9,944 bases of DNA. Origin: Gammaproteobacteria bacterium (GTDB lineage Bacteria > Pseudomonadota > Gammaproteobacteria > UBA6429 > Thiohalophilaceae). Positions 1-6,866 of this stretch are shown here, piece after piece. The stretch lies in assembly GCA_029880425.1 (NCBI GenBank), contig JAOUOK010000029.1, forward strand, positions 1 to 9,944. Reading direction: 5' to 3'. The first letter of the stretch is position 1. The number at the start of each line of letters is the position of its first letter. The translations under genes were made by a program, and so were the position numbers. The notes below the pieces were generated by a model, which was given only the letters and a program-made list of their open reading frames with translations, was not told the origin of the DNA and searched no databases.

Positions 1-286
1 CCGCCACGTTGTCATGGAATTTTGTCGGCACCTTGCGAAAGGCGCCCTTCGCGGGTGCGGGATCAAATTCACCAATATTGATAAGGTGAATCTCGGTGGC
101 ACCAAAGGCTTCCGCGCTGCGGAAAATCTTGGGAACATTGAAGCCCGCGAAGAGGTGATCCAGCACCAGCACGAATTCATGTTCACCAGGCTCGGCCATA
201 ACGTTACGTTGACGGTCTTTTTTATAACGCCGCATGGCCTGGCGGTAACGTTCTTCACGTTTATTGCTGTATTGTCGACTGACCAT
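1..286 (-). CDS. TrmH/SpoU-family RNA methyltransferase, N-terminal part (cut by window edge)
   Basis: Reading the minus strand from the ATG at 286 gives 95 open codons that run off the left edge, so the C-terminal part, with the SAM-binding knot, lies outside the window. The N-terminus is very basic (many Arg, Lys and Tyr in residues 4-27). The start of a SpoU-type fold follows: a strand at residues 37-43 (EFVLVLD), then N50 and the IFRSAEAFGA segment (54-63), matching SpoU motif 1 (N..I.R....FG). A FDPAPAKGAFRKVP stretch further on is one I associate with a TrmH-like subfamily. Known members 2'-O-methylate tRNA or rRNA riboses; the target here cannot be told. The Shine-Dalgarno is weak (a GGA about 5 nt before the ATG). 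An open frame on the opposite strand here is only a shadow. The family call is firm, the exact enzyme is not. Confidence 0.85.
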   Translation of the reverse strand, partial: MVSRQYSNKREERYRQAMRRYKKDRQRNVMAEPGEHEFVLVLDHLFAGFNVPKIFRSAEAFGATEIHLINIGEFDPAPAKGAFRKVPTKFHDNVA

Positions 287-395
287 TTTTGTTCCGAATA
301 ATGGGAAAAGTTAGTTATATTGTGGGTATTTTACATGAAATTACGTAACTTGGCCCGATCGTGTAGTGCTGTTAAAAAATTTGCTTAAATAAGAC

Positions 396-423
396 TTGAA
401 ATATTAGCTTGTTCTAATATACT
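396..423 (+). promoter_or_regulatory. Probable sigma70 promoter of the rhodanese gene
   Basis: TTGAAA (396-401) and TATACT (418-423) are separated by 16 nt in an AT-rich gap between divergent genes. Transcription would begin near 430, about 27 nt before the rhodanese ATG. Inferred from consensus only. Confidence 0.5.
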
Positions 424-456
424 TCTGTTTTTAGTAACAATCTTGAGTAATTGAGT

Positions 457-783
457 ATGATTAAAGAAATTGAAGCAACTGAATTAGCACAGTTAAAAGA
501 AACTGATGTAAATGTTCGAGTTATTGATGTTCGTCAACCAGCTGAGTTACTACGCGGAATTATCCCCGGTTCTGAAGGCGTACCCATGCATACGATTCCA
601 TTACGTATGAGTGAACTTAGCAAAGACGTGAAAACAGTTTTTGTTTGCCATAGTGGTGCACGTTCTGCACAGGCTTGCATGTACTTAATGCAACAAGGCT
701 ATGAAAATGTCTTTAACCTGCGAGGTGGCATGATGGCATGGCACGGCAACGGACATGAAATAGGTTTGCCAGCATCGGCATAA
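457..783 (+). CDS. Single-domain rhodanese-like sulfurtransferase
   Basis: This is a 108-residue, one-domain rhodanese, a normal size for cytosolic GlpE/PspE-like forms, with no signal peptide. Visible hallmarks are the VIDVR motif (D24, R26), a following RG.IPGS segment (CDC25/rhodanese-type), and the active-site loop C64-H-S-G-A-R-S70. Cys64 would carry the persulfide sulfur and Arg69 lines the six-residue loop typical of sulfur-transferring rhodaneses. A FNLRGGMMAW signature follows near residues 89-100 and closes the fold. I start at the ATG at 457; an in-frame TTG at 451 would add two residues but has no better ribosome binding site. It appears monocistronic, with its own promoter upstream and a terminator just after the stop. 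The physiological sulfur acceptor cannot be deduced. Confidence 0.9.
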   Translation: MIKEIEATELAQLKETDVNVRVIDVRQPAELLRGIIPGSEGVPMHTIPLRMSELSKDVKTVFVCHSGARSAQACMYLMQQGYENVFNLRGGMMAWHGNGHEIGLPASA

Positions 784-785
784 AT

Positions 786-812
786 AAAAAAGGCGGTTAA
801 ACCGCCTTTTTT
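786..812. terminator. Bidirectional intrinsic terminator between convergent genes
   Basis: A GC-rich stem GGCGGT (792-797) / ACCGCC (801-806) with a TAA loop is flanked by an A-run on the left (786-791) and a T-run on the right (807-812). It can therefore stop transcription from both directions. It lies directly after the rhodanese stop, and its right edge touches the stop codon of the minus-strand 101-aa gene. Confidence 0.9.
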
Positions 813-1116
813 ATTGTTTAAAGTTTGGATCATAGAGTTTCTGGTTGCTATTCAGAATATCCTGCTTGGCTTCTTCCATTGCGCCTTCAATATTTGAGGC
901 ATTAAAAAGTGCATTCTGTGCATCATTTAACGCGTTCATGGTCGCATCCTGCATGGCCTGATCAAGCTCCATTTGTCTTGCCCTGACAACAGCTTCTGAA
1001 GCAAGTACGACATTTAACGCGGCCTGGGCAATAATACCGTTTGCACCTGCCTGGGCTGCACCGGCTAAGAGGTTAATGATTGCAAGTAGATCTTCTTGTT
1101 GCGAGGGTTCAGACAT
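811..1116 (-). CDS. Small alanine-rich helical protein of unknown function (101 aa)
   Basis: I do not recognise this protein. It is 101 residues, rich in Ala, Asn, Gln and Met, with no Pro except near the ends, no Trp, no Cys and no convincing transmembrane span. It should be almost wholly alpha-helical. Residues 8-40 form a small-residue-rich segment (LLAGAAQAGANGIIAQAALNVVLASEAV is its core, split here at residues 17-44), followed by an amphipathic stretch with repeated N-A pairs (59-73). The composition faintly recalls RebB-like R-body proteins, but the diagnostic residues are not evident and I do not claim it. The gene is convergent with the rhodanese and ends in the shared terminator. 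It lies 63 nt downstream of the GST gene in the same direction, so co-transcription is possible. No strong Shine-Dalgarno precedes the ATG. Confidence 0.7.
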   Translation of the reverse strand: MSEPSQQEDLLAIINLLAGAAQAGANGIIAQAALNVVLASEAVVRARQMELDQAMQDATMNALNDAQNALFNASNIEGAMEEAKQDILNSNQKLYDPNFKQ

Positions 1117-1179
1117 ATGAATACCAGTAAATTTAAAAGTATTAATTCAATATATCTGAAAGCCGTCCTGATTACGAAT

Positions 1180-1854
1180 TTATAATGAATCTTTCACTTC
1201 ATTACGAAAAACAGAATTGAGTTTTTTAATATAGTTACTCATATCATGTTCATAGCTATCCGGAACAGATTTAATGACTGAGTCTCGTTCTAATAATTTA
1301 TCGCCCCATGCTTTTATTTTTGGTGTATCTTTAAACAAGCCGTAATCTTTTAATTTTGCTATGCGCTTGTGATAACGGAATACAGGGGCATAGACGGCAT
1401 CAACCATAGAAAATTTTTCACCGTTAAAATAGTCACCATCACTGATTTCATCTTCTAGCACTTCAAAGCGATCAGTGAGAATGTCGATAAGGTGTTTAAA
1501 ACGTTTTTCATCGCTCGTGTTATAAAACTCAAATGTTGTAGAAAGAATATCACTGCCAAATTCAATCCAGGCACGGTTTTTTGCACGTTGAAATGCATCT
1601 GCTGGGTAAAGTGAACCGTCAGTGATTTCATCCAGGTATTCACAGATAACCATGGATTCAAATAAAGGCTCATCATCAACCAGCAGAACAGGCACTTTTT
1701 CCAGCGGAGAAATATCATAGAACCATGGCGGTGGTGCAGAGAGATCAATATATTCAATATCAAAAGGAATGTTTTTTTCATTTAAGACGATCATTGCCCT
1801 TTGTACAAAAGGACAAAGAGTAAAGCTGATAAGTTTTAACCTGGGTAATGACAT
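1180..1854 (-). CDS. Glutathione S-transferase family protein, cysteine type (omega/SspA-like)
   Basis: The 224-residue length and the order of motifs fit a cytosolic GST. The N-terminal thioredoxin fold (about residues 5-83) carries C14-P-F-V-Q-R, the cysteine-type active site of omega-class, dehydroascorbate reductase-like and SspA-like GSTs. It also has KVPVL with the cis-proline P55, and E66-S67, which normally bind the glutathione gamma-glutamyl group. The all-helical C-terminal domain follows (about 92-215), including a helix with FSMVDAVYAPVFRY (around 148-161) in place of the usual N-capping box region. Such enzymes act in glutathione-dependent thiol transfer or reduction; the substrate is unknown. 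The ATG is preceded by AAAGGA about 9 nt upstream. It is divergent from the 409-aa gene, and the shared upstream region has a perfect inverted repeat that could be an operator. It is shorter in function prediction than SspA proper, which lacks GST activity. Confidence 0.88.
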   Translation of the reverse strand: MSLPRLKLISFTLCPFVQRAMIVLNEKNIPFDIEYIDLSAPPPWFYDISPLEKVPVLLVDDEPLFESMVICEYLDEITDGSLYPADAFQRAKNRAWIEFGSDILSTTFEFYNTSDEKRFKHLIDILTDRFEVLEDEISDGDYFNGEKFSMVDAVYAPVFRYHKRIAKLKDYGLFKDTPKIKAWGDKLLERDSVIKSVPDSYEHDMSNYIKKLNSVFRNEVKDSL

Positions 1855-1920
1855 TTTAAATTTTCCTTTGATAAAAATTTCCTGTGAAAAATAGTAAAAA
1901 CTGAATGTTTAACACTAATG

Positions 1921-1963
1921 ATTATTACACTTAAAAACAAGGGGTTTAAAACTGTGTAATAAT
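1921..1963. repeat. Perfect 10-bp inverted repeat in a divergent promoter region
   Basis: ATTATTACAC (1921-1930) is matched exactly by GTGTAATAAT (1954-1963). A smaller inverted pair, TTAAA (1931-1935) and TTTAA (1945-1949), lies inside, with nearly the same centre (1942 against 1940). It sits between the GST start (1854, minus) and the 409-aa gene start (2001, plus). It could be an operator or a cruciform-prone element. There is no T-run, so it is not a typical terminator. Confidence 0.5.
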
Positions 1964-2000
1964 AACGTCCTTATTTGCTATGAATTAAAAGGTTATTAGT

Positions 2001-3230
2001 TTGGACTTTGAGTTAACACGCAGTGAAAATGACGAACAGTTATTACCCCAGATTGAATCTATTCGATCAGGAGAAAATTTCCATGCCCTGGTTCCGTTTG
2101 CAAAAGCCTACCTGGGATTGTTTTATGTTATTGAAAACGCGTTGCCCGCGATCGAGAAGATAAAACTACTGGCAAATAAAGAATTAGCTGATGCGCTCAT
2201 TGATGGATTCAAGGCAAGTATATTTCGAACAGATATCCCGACAGCAGATCAAATTGGTGAAGCCATGGCAAAACATAATGAGTTTGCCGAGGGTTACGTG
2301 ATTCTGGCCGGGCTTGATTTAATTAGCACTGACTCGTTGCATGATGTTGATACTATTAATATAGATATACTTGAGTCTGCTATTGCATTTCTTTTTTCTA
2401 ACAAGACTAATCACCAGGATCGCTGGTTTGATTATTTATTAAGTGAACATAAAGAAAAAGTGCTACCCGCATTAGAAAAATACTGGAGCGCGATGTTAAT
2501 AAATAAAGCGTGCTATATCCCGGGACGAAACCTTGTATTATCTGATACGCCAGATATTGCGGTTGTTCAACATACCGTATTAGTGTTGTTAGAGCACTGG
2601 CAAAATTGTAAAGCGAAAATATTATTTCAATTACTACAACTGGCTTTTCAATACGCTGACAGTGAAGATTTTTTAACGGTAACTGAGCGGGTTCTGTCGC
2701 AGGATGAAAAGTTAAATGAAAAAACGCGACTCTACTGGATAGCGACCGCCTTTTTACTGGCACCGGAAAAATATTCAGCCCGGCTTTCAGATTATGTTGG
2801 CCGGGTGAAATTAAAAATTATGCCGTTGCTTGATTTTGTTACGGTGATAGTAACTAATAAAGATCAGCTGAATATCGAGGTGAGTGACAGGCTGGTGACA
2901 CAGTTACTGAGGATGATAGCGCCCATTTTCCCCCCACAACATCATGTCTACGGTGCGCTTGGTGCACTGGATATAAACTCAAGAAATGTCATGCTCTTGT
3001 TTTATTCGTTGGTATGTTCCGATAACAAGTCAGTAACAAAAGAAATTAAGGCATTGCGCAAAGCACGGGTTATGAAAATATACTCAGGCGTAATTGATAA
3101 CCTGTTAGAGATACATATGCGTAAAAATAACGAGAAAGGTTTTGTCTTGCCGGGTTTTGAAACGTATATAAAATACCTGGTTGATCATAATAATCTTGAT
3201 GGGCGTAGCAATAAGTTTGACCTGCGCTGA
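2001..3230 (+). CDS. Uncharacterised 409-aa helical protein
   Basis: I do not recognise this gene with certainty. It predicts a soluble, Leu-rich, almost all-alpha protein without signal peptide, transmembrane segment, Walker motifs or obvious catalytic signature. Helical-repeat (HEAT-like) character is suggested by recurrent segments such as WFDYLLSEHKEKVLPALEKY (around 142-161), LLEHWQNCKAKILFQLLQLA (around 195-214) and TRLYWIATAFLLAPEKY (around 241-257). From memory, not a search, these resemble C-terminal helical regions of large bacterial NACHT/STAND-type proteins, here standing alone. The start is TTG at 2001: an in-frame TAA at 1986-1988 excludes a longer form, the next in-frame ATG is far inside, and AAGG (1989-1992) lies 8 nt upstream. 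It is divergent from the GST gene and convergent with two small unknown genes. It is clearly coding by its long open frame and even composition. Confidence 0.8.
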   Translation: MDFELTRSENDEQLLPQIESIRSGENFHALVPFAKAYLGLFYVIENALPAIEKIKLLANKELADALIDGFKASIFRTDIPTADQIGEAMAKHNEFAEGYVILAGLDLISTDSLHDVDTINIDILESAIAFLFSNKTNHQDRWFDYLLSEHKEKVLPALEKYWSAMLINKACYIPGRNLVLSDTPDIAVVQHTVLVLLEHWQNCKAKILFQLLQLAFQYADSEDFLTVTERVLSQDEKLNEKTRLYWIATAFLLAPEKYSARLSDYVGRVKLKIMPLLDFVTVIVTNKDQLNIEVSDRLVTQLLRMIAPIFPPQHHVYGALGALDINSRNVMLLFYSLVCSDNKSVTKEIKALRKARVMKIYSGVIDNLLEIHMRKNNEKGFVLPGFETYIKYLVDHNNLDGRSNKFDLR

Positions 3231-3264
3231 GAGATAAAAAAGAAGCGTAGTTAAAAGCTTTCGT

Positions 3265-3456
3265 TTATTGTGCCTGGTTTGATAGTGAAGTTGATGTGGA
3301 TGAGATGAGTTCTTTTATATTGTGATAGTTACGGTAACTTTCAATCATCGCTTTAAGTTCTGACATGGTGATGTCATTAGGTTGATTAAGATAATCTGCA
3401 ACCTTGCGCATCATCTTCCAGCGCCACATGTCCATTGGGTTATTTTCATCATTCAT
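3265..3456 (-). CDS. Small hypothetical protein (63 aa)
   Basis: The function is not recognised. I chose the ATG at 3456 because AGGA (minus strand, 3467-3464) sits 7 nt before it; a TTG at 3525 would add 23 residues but has no ribosome binding site. The protein begins acidic and Met-rich, with a compact M-D-M-W-R-W-K-M-M-R-K segment (residues 8-18) that could be an amphipathic helix. A second helix follows (about 29-51), then a Ser/Thr-rich tail. There is no signal peptide or metal site. It lies 78 nt downstream of the 83-aa gene on the same strand, so the two may be co-transcribed. It is convergent with the 409-aa gene, leaving only 34 nt between them. Confidence 0.65.
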   Translation of the reverse strand: MNDENNPMDMWRWKMMRKVADYLNQPNDITMSELKAMIESYRNYHNIKELISSTSTSLSNQAQ

Positions 3457-3534
3457 ATAAATATCCTGTGATTTAGTAAAAACTTTATTTTGCCTCTTGT
3501 TTGTGACAGTTTGATTAAAGCTCAAAAAAAGAAA

Positions 3535-3786
3535 CTACAAATTAGCTGATATACCGCTTTCGTTTGCCATTCGGTTGAATACTTTGACTTTGCAGCTTGT
3601 TAAGTATTTTTCATTTAATCGTTTAATGGTTTGTTTCGCAAATTGACGTATTTCTTTTTCACTGCCACAACGAATATTGGTGATGGTATTATAGCTATTT
3701 TCAATAATGAATTTATACCAATGTAGGTTACCTGAGCCATCAGGAGCTTCAATTTTTTCAAAACATTTAAGTGTATAGCGTGACAT
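3535..3786 (-). CDS. Small hypothetical protein (83 aa)
   Basis: The function is unknown. A very good Shine-Dalgarno (AAGGGGG, 6 nt before the ATG at 3786) and a balanced composition support a real gene. The sequence suggests a small alpha/beta fold. It starts with a strand (SRYTLKCFEKI), has an aromatic YKFIIENSYNTIT segment (about 24-36) and an R-C-G element (39-41), then a charged helix (43-60) ending in RLNEKY. Cysteines are at 8, 40 and 65, too scattered for an obvious metal site. I have an impression of similar small proteins in other gammaproteobacteria but cannot name a family. It is the first gene of a probable two-gene minus-strand transcript and is divergent from ygiQ. Confidence 0.72.
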   Translation of the reverse strand: MSRYTLKCFEKIEAPDGSGNLHWYKFIIENSYNTITNIRCGSEKEIRQFAKQTIKRLNEKYLTSCKVKVFNRMANESGISANL

Positions 3787-3818
3787 CTTTTGCCCCCTTA
3801 AAATTAATGTTTTACCTA

Positions 3819-3850
3819 ATGTAACCCGCTTTTATTACATGCCTGTTACA
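3819..3850. promoter_or_regulatory. Cluster of TGTAA/TTACA half-sites between divergent genes
   Basis: TGTAAC (3820-3825) faces GTTACA (3845-3850), and ATGTAA (3819-3824) also faces TTACAT (3835-3840). The two TTACA copies (3835-3839 and 3846-3850) are 11 bp apart, one helical turn. The cluster lies between the 83-aa gene (minus) and the presumed ygiQ promoter, as expected of an operator. The binding protein is not identified. Confidence 0.4.
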
Positions 3851-3858
3851 GTTATTTT

Positions 3859-3887
3859 TCACTTTCATATCATGACTGGGCTATACT
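3859..3887 (+). promoter_or_regulatory. Possible promoter of ygiQ
   Basis: TATACT at 3882-3887 is a good -10 element. The -35 position 17 nt upstream (TCACTT, 3859-3864) is poor. The transcript would start near 3893, giving a leader of about 55 nt before the ATG at 3949. The weak -35 and the neighbouring half-site cluster would fit activator dependence, but this is inference. Confidence 0.35.
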
Positions 3888-3948
3888 TAGCCATGTATAT
3901 TTTTTGATAATTCTCATCGGTTTTTCCTATCAAAGTCAGGGTTATTTA

Positions 3949-6144
3949 ATGGAACCAGCCAAAAATATTTTTTCTTATCGCCAGTTCTGGGCCAAGCGTT
4001 TTGGTATAGCGAAATACTTACCCATGTCTAAAGAAGAAATGGATGATCTTGGCTGGGACAGTTGTGACATTATTCTTGTGACCGGTGATGCCTATGTCGA
4101 TCACCCAAGTTTTGGCATGGCATTGATTGGACGTTTACTTGAGTCACAGGGTTTCCGCGTTGGTATTATTTCTCAGCCTGACTGGATGAGTGCAGAAGCT
4201 TTTAAAATACTGGGAAGGCCTAATTTATTTTTTGGTGTCACTGCCGGCAATATGGATTCCATGATTAATCGCTATACCGCTGATCGCCGTATTCGTTCGG
4301 ATGATGCTTATACCGCGGGAGCAGAAGGTGGTAAACGCCCTGATCATTCGGTCGTCGTCTATGCGCAACGTGCACGCGAAGCCTTTAATGACGTACCAAT
4401 TATTATCGGTGGCATAGAAGCCTCGTTAAGACGAATCGCGCATTATGATTACTGGTCGGATAAAGTTAAACGATCGGTGCTGCATGATTCAAAAGCCGAC
4501 ATGCTGGTGTATGGCAATGCTGAGAGGCAAATAGTTGAAATCGCGCATCGCCTGGCCGCGCGTGAAAGTATCCACGAATTAACCGATATTCGAGGTACGG
4601 CCTATTTCAGAAAAGAATTACCACGAGACTGGCATGAAATTGATTCAACCCATATTGATGAACCTGGCCATGTCGGTGAAATAACAAATCCCTATGCAGA
4701 GAATACATATACAAGTGAGAGTAAACCGGCTACCTCAACGGAAGCCATTGTTGATTTTCAACCCCGGTTAGAAAAGAAACGTATCTCTCGCATAGAAAAA
4801 TTTGATCGGGCCACAAGTTATATTCGTTTGCCATCATACGAGCAGGTTACAAGCGATAAAGTTTTGTATGCACATACTTCACGCATACTTCACCTGGAAA
4901 CAAACCCCGGTAATGCGCGTGCCCTGGTGCAACGGTACGGTAAGCGTGATATCTGGTTAAACCCTCCACCGATTCCATTAACTACGAAAGAAATGGATCG
5001 CCTGTTTGCCTTACCTTACACCCGGCTTCCGCATACTCAGTACGAAGGTAATAAGATTCCCGCGTATGAAATGATCCGTTTTTCAATCAATATTATGCGC
5101 GGTTGTTTTGGTGGTTGTACCTTTTGTTCTATTACCGAGCATGAAGGGCGTATTATTCAAAATCGTTCAGAAGATTCAATTATCCAGGAGATAGAAACAA
5201 TCCGTGATACCGTGCCGGGCTTTACCGGTATTATTTCTGATCTCGGTGGCCCGACAGCAAACATGTATCGTCTTGCCTGTAAGACACGTGAAATCGAAGC
5301 GGCCTGCCGTAAACCATCGTGTGTTTACCCGGGTATCTGTCATAACCTGGGAACCGATCATTCGCCTTTAGTCAGTTTATACAAGCGTGCACGCAAGTTA
5401 CCGGGCATTAAGAAAGTATTAATAGGATCGGGTGTCCGTTATGACCTCGCGGTTGAATCACCGGAATACGTTGAAGAACTGGTTGCACATCATGTTGGTG
5501 GATACTTAAAAATTGCACCGGAACATACCGAAGAAAACACCTTGTCAAAAATGATGAAGCCGGGTATCGGGACGTATGATCGTTTTAAAGAAATGTTTGA
5601 AGCGGCAACAAAAAAAGCAGGTAAGGAACAATACTTAATACCTTATTTTATTGCTGCTCATCCCGGTACAACAAACGAAGACATGATGAACCTGGCAGTC
5701 TGGTTAAAGAAAAATGGTTTTAGGGCAGACCAGGTGCAAACATTTATTCCCTCGCCCATGGCCACGGCCAGTGCAATGTATTACTCGGGAAAAAATCCGT
5801 TAAAGCGTGTGACTCATAACAGTGAAGACCTGGTTGTTGCTAAAAACTTAAAAGTCAGGCGTTTACATAAAGCATTTTTACGTTATCACGATCCGCGTAA
5901 CTGGCCGATATTACGCCAGGCCTTAAAAGAAATGGGCCGTGCAGATCTTATAGGTAATGGTAAACGTCATTTAATTCCTTCTTTCCAGCCAAAAGGTACC
6001 CTGGATAAAAATGACGGTGAAAAGACAGCACGTGCAAAACCATTTGTCACTAAACATACCGGCGAATATGCTGGTAAAGGTAAGGAAAAAAAGAAAGCGG
6101 GAAAAAAGAAACGCACGTTTAAAAAGAAAAATACAAAAAAATAA
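3949..6144 (+). CDS. ygiQ: YgiQ family radical SAM protein (UPF0313)
   Basis: The 731-residue product closely follows E. coli YgiQ as I recall it, with near-identical blocks such as [20 protein letters not shown] (from about residue 32) and [16 protein letters not shown]. Domain order is an N-terminal radical-SAM-associated Rossmann-like domain (to about 330), then the radical SAM core with C386-x3-C390-x2-C393 for the [4Fe-4S] cluster. A second conserved Cys group follows (C444, C453, C458, C464), then a C-terminal DUF3362-type region and a Lys-rich tail (about 706-731). The reaction catalysed is not established. Start choice: AGGG lies 7 nt before the ATG at 3949, and the alignment begins there. 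A TTG 15 codons upstream is in frame but lacks a ribosome binding site. It is monocistronic by context. Identification is very firm; function is open. Confidence 0.97.
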   Translation: MEPAKNIFSYRQFWAKRFGIAKYLPMSKEEMDDLGWDSCDIILVTGDAYVDHPSFGMALIGRLLESQGFRVGIISQPDWMSAEAFKILGRPNLFFGVTAGNMDSMINRYTADRRIRSDDAYTAGAEGGKRPDHSVVVYAQRAREAFNDVPIIIGGIEASLRRIAHYDYWSDKVKRSVLHDSKADMLVYGNAERQIVEIAHRLAARESIHELTDIRGTAYFRKELPRDWHEIDSTHIDEPGHVGEITNPYAENTYTSESKPATSTEAIVDFQPRLEKKRISRIEKFDRATSYIRLPSYEQVTSDKVLYAHTSRILHLETNPGNARALVQRYGKRDIWLNPPPIPLTTKEMDRLFALPYTRLPHTQYEGNKIPAYEMIRFSINIMRGCFGGCTFCSITEHEGRIIQNRSEDSIIQEIETIRDTVPGFTGIISDLGGPTANMYRLACKTREIEAACRKPSCVYPGICHNLGTDHSPLVSLYKRARKLPGIKKVLIGSGVRYDLAVESPEYVEELVAHHVGGYLKIAPEHTEENTLSKMMKPGIGTYDRFKEMFEAATKKAGKEQYLIPYFIAAHPGTTNEDMMNLAVWLKKNGFRADQVQTFIPSPMATASAMYYSGKNPLKRVTHNSEDLVVAKNLKVRRLHKAFLRYHDPRNWPILRQALKEMGRADLIGNGKRHLIPSFQPKGTLDKNDGEKTARAKPFVTKHTGEYAGKGKEKKKAGKKKRTFKKKNTKK

Positions 6145-6216
6145 AAACATTTTAGATTATGTCTAACTAATAAACATGATTTTTGTGAACCATTTCTATA
6201 TTTCAAAATGTAAACT

Positions 6217-6245
6217 TTGTTTTCTATTCCCGTACGATTTAATAT
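6217..6245 (+). promoter_or_regulatory. Probable sigma70 promoter of the receiver-domain gene
   Basis: TTGTTT (6217-6222) and TAATAT (6240-6245) are separated by exactly 17 nt in the gap after ygiQ. Transcription would start near 6252, about 43 nt before the chosen TTG start. No terminator was seen for ygiQ in front of it, so read-through is possible. Confidence 0.55.
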
Positions 6246-6294
6246 ATTGATATAAACTTAGGCCTGAAGTTGTTAATTGTATAAGGTAAGTATT

Positions 6295-6702
6295 TTGACA
6301 AGGCAAGCTGTAGAAAAACATCATATTTTAGTTGTCGATGACGATAAACTTGTTTCTGAGTATCTTGGCGCTCTTCTTGAAGCTGAACGTTATAACGTGC
6401 TTGTTATGAACGAGTCTATTGAAGCCTTAAATTATTTTAAACAACACCCGGATGACTTTGACCTGGTTATTACCGATCAGGTAATGCCTGGTTTAACTGG
6501 TGTTGAAATTAGCCAGCAAATCCTTGAGCTGCGTCCCAATATCCCGATCTTGCTTATCACTGGTTACAGCGAAAAAATTACGCCTGAAAATGCCAGCTCA
6601 TTTGGGTTGAGTGGTTTTTTCTCCAAGCCCATTAATGAAGATTTATTTTTAAATCAAATTCGTCAGCTGGTATCCGTAAGCCAGCTGGCAACCACGCACT
6701 AA
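6295..6702 (+). CDS. Stand-alone response regulator receiver protein (CheY-like)
   Basis: The 135-residue protein is a single receiver domain with no output domain. Canonical residues are present: the acidic cluster D15-D16-D17, phosphoacceptor D61 (within VITDQVMPG), T89 in the ITGYS segment and K111 followed by P112. It should take phosphate from a histidine kinase and act by protein-protein contact, or as a phosphorelay intermediate; no kinase is encoded in the window. Start: TTG at 6295 is preceded by AAGG (6283-6286) 8 nt upstream, which an upstream TTG at 6277 would swallow into the coding region. No suitable ATG exists before the core domain. It has its own promoter. A 130-nt gap and opposite functional content separate it from the next gene, so no partner can be named. 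Confidence 0.92.
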   Translation: MTRQAVEKHHILVVDDDKLVSEYLGALLEAERYNVLVMNESIEALNYFKQHPDDFDLVITDQVMPGLTGVEISQQILELRPNIPILLITGYSEKITPENASSFGLSGFFSKPINEDLFLNQIRQLVSVSQLATTH

Positions 6703-6738
6703 TTCCTTTATTTTTCCCTTTTCTTAAATGCAATATAT

Positions 6739-6752
6739 CGCTATTTATAGCG
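6739..6752. repeat. Short palindrome after the receiver gene
   Basis: CGCTAT-TT-ATAGCG is a perfect palindrome 37 nt after the receiver stop codon. It could form a 5-bp hairpin, but no T-run follows at once, so it is at best a weak terminator. A T-run occurs only later (about 6805-6810). Confidence 0.25.
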
Positions 6753-6866
6753 GCTGATGTTTATTTATTAGGCATTTAGCAATGAGCTGGAGTAAAATAG
6801 CCGACTTTTTTAGGGGACAGTCAAATTACCAGGTTGTTCCTGGTGATGGGATTATTGGGATTCAAT

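Noticed and set aside
14..301. Plus-strand open frame of 95 codons
   Set aside because: The minus strand of the same stretch encodes a recognisable TrmH/SpoU methyltransferase start; the plus frame is its shadow.
811..1116. RebB (R-body) identity for the 101-aa protein
   Set aside because: Only composition is similar; the characteristic residues of RebB-like proteins are not evident by eye.
1455..1781. Second minus-strand open frame inside the GST gene
   Set aside because: It overlaps the GST in another frame and has no family features; the GST motifs decide.
3231..3264. Possible terminator between the 409-aa gene and the 63-aa gene
   Set aside because: Only AAGC/GCTT (4 bp) can pair around a 10-nt or longer loop; too weak to call.
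5967..6206. Minus-strand frame rich in Phe at the ygiQ end
   Set aside because: It is the complement of the Lys-rich YgiQ tail (AAA/AAG codons read as TTT/CTT), not a membrane protein.
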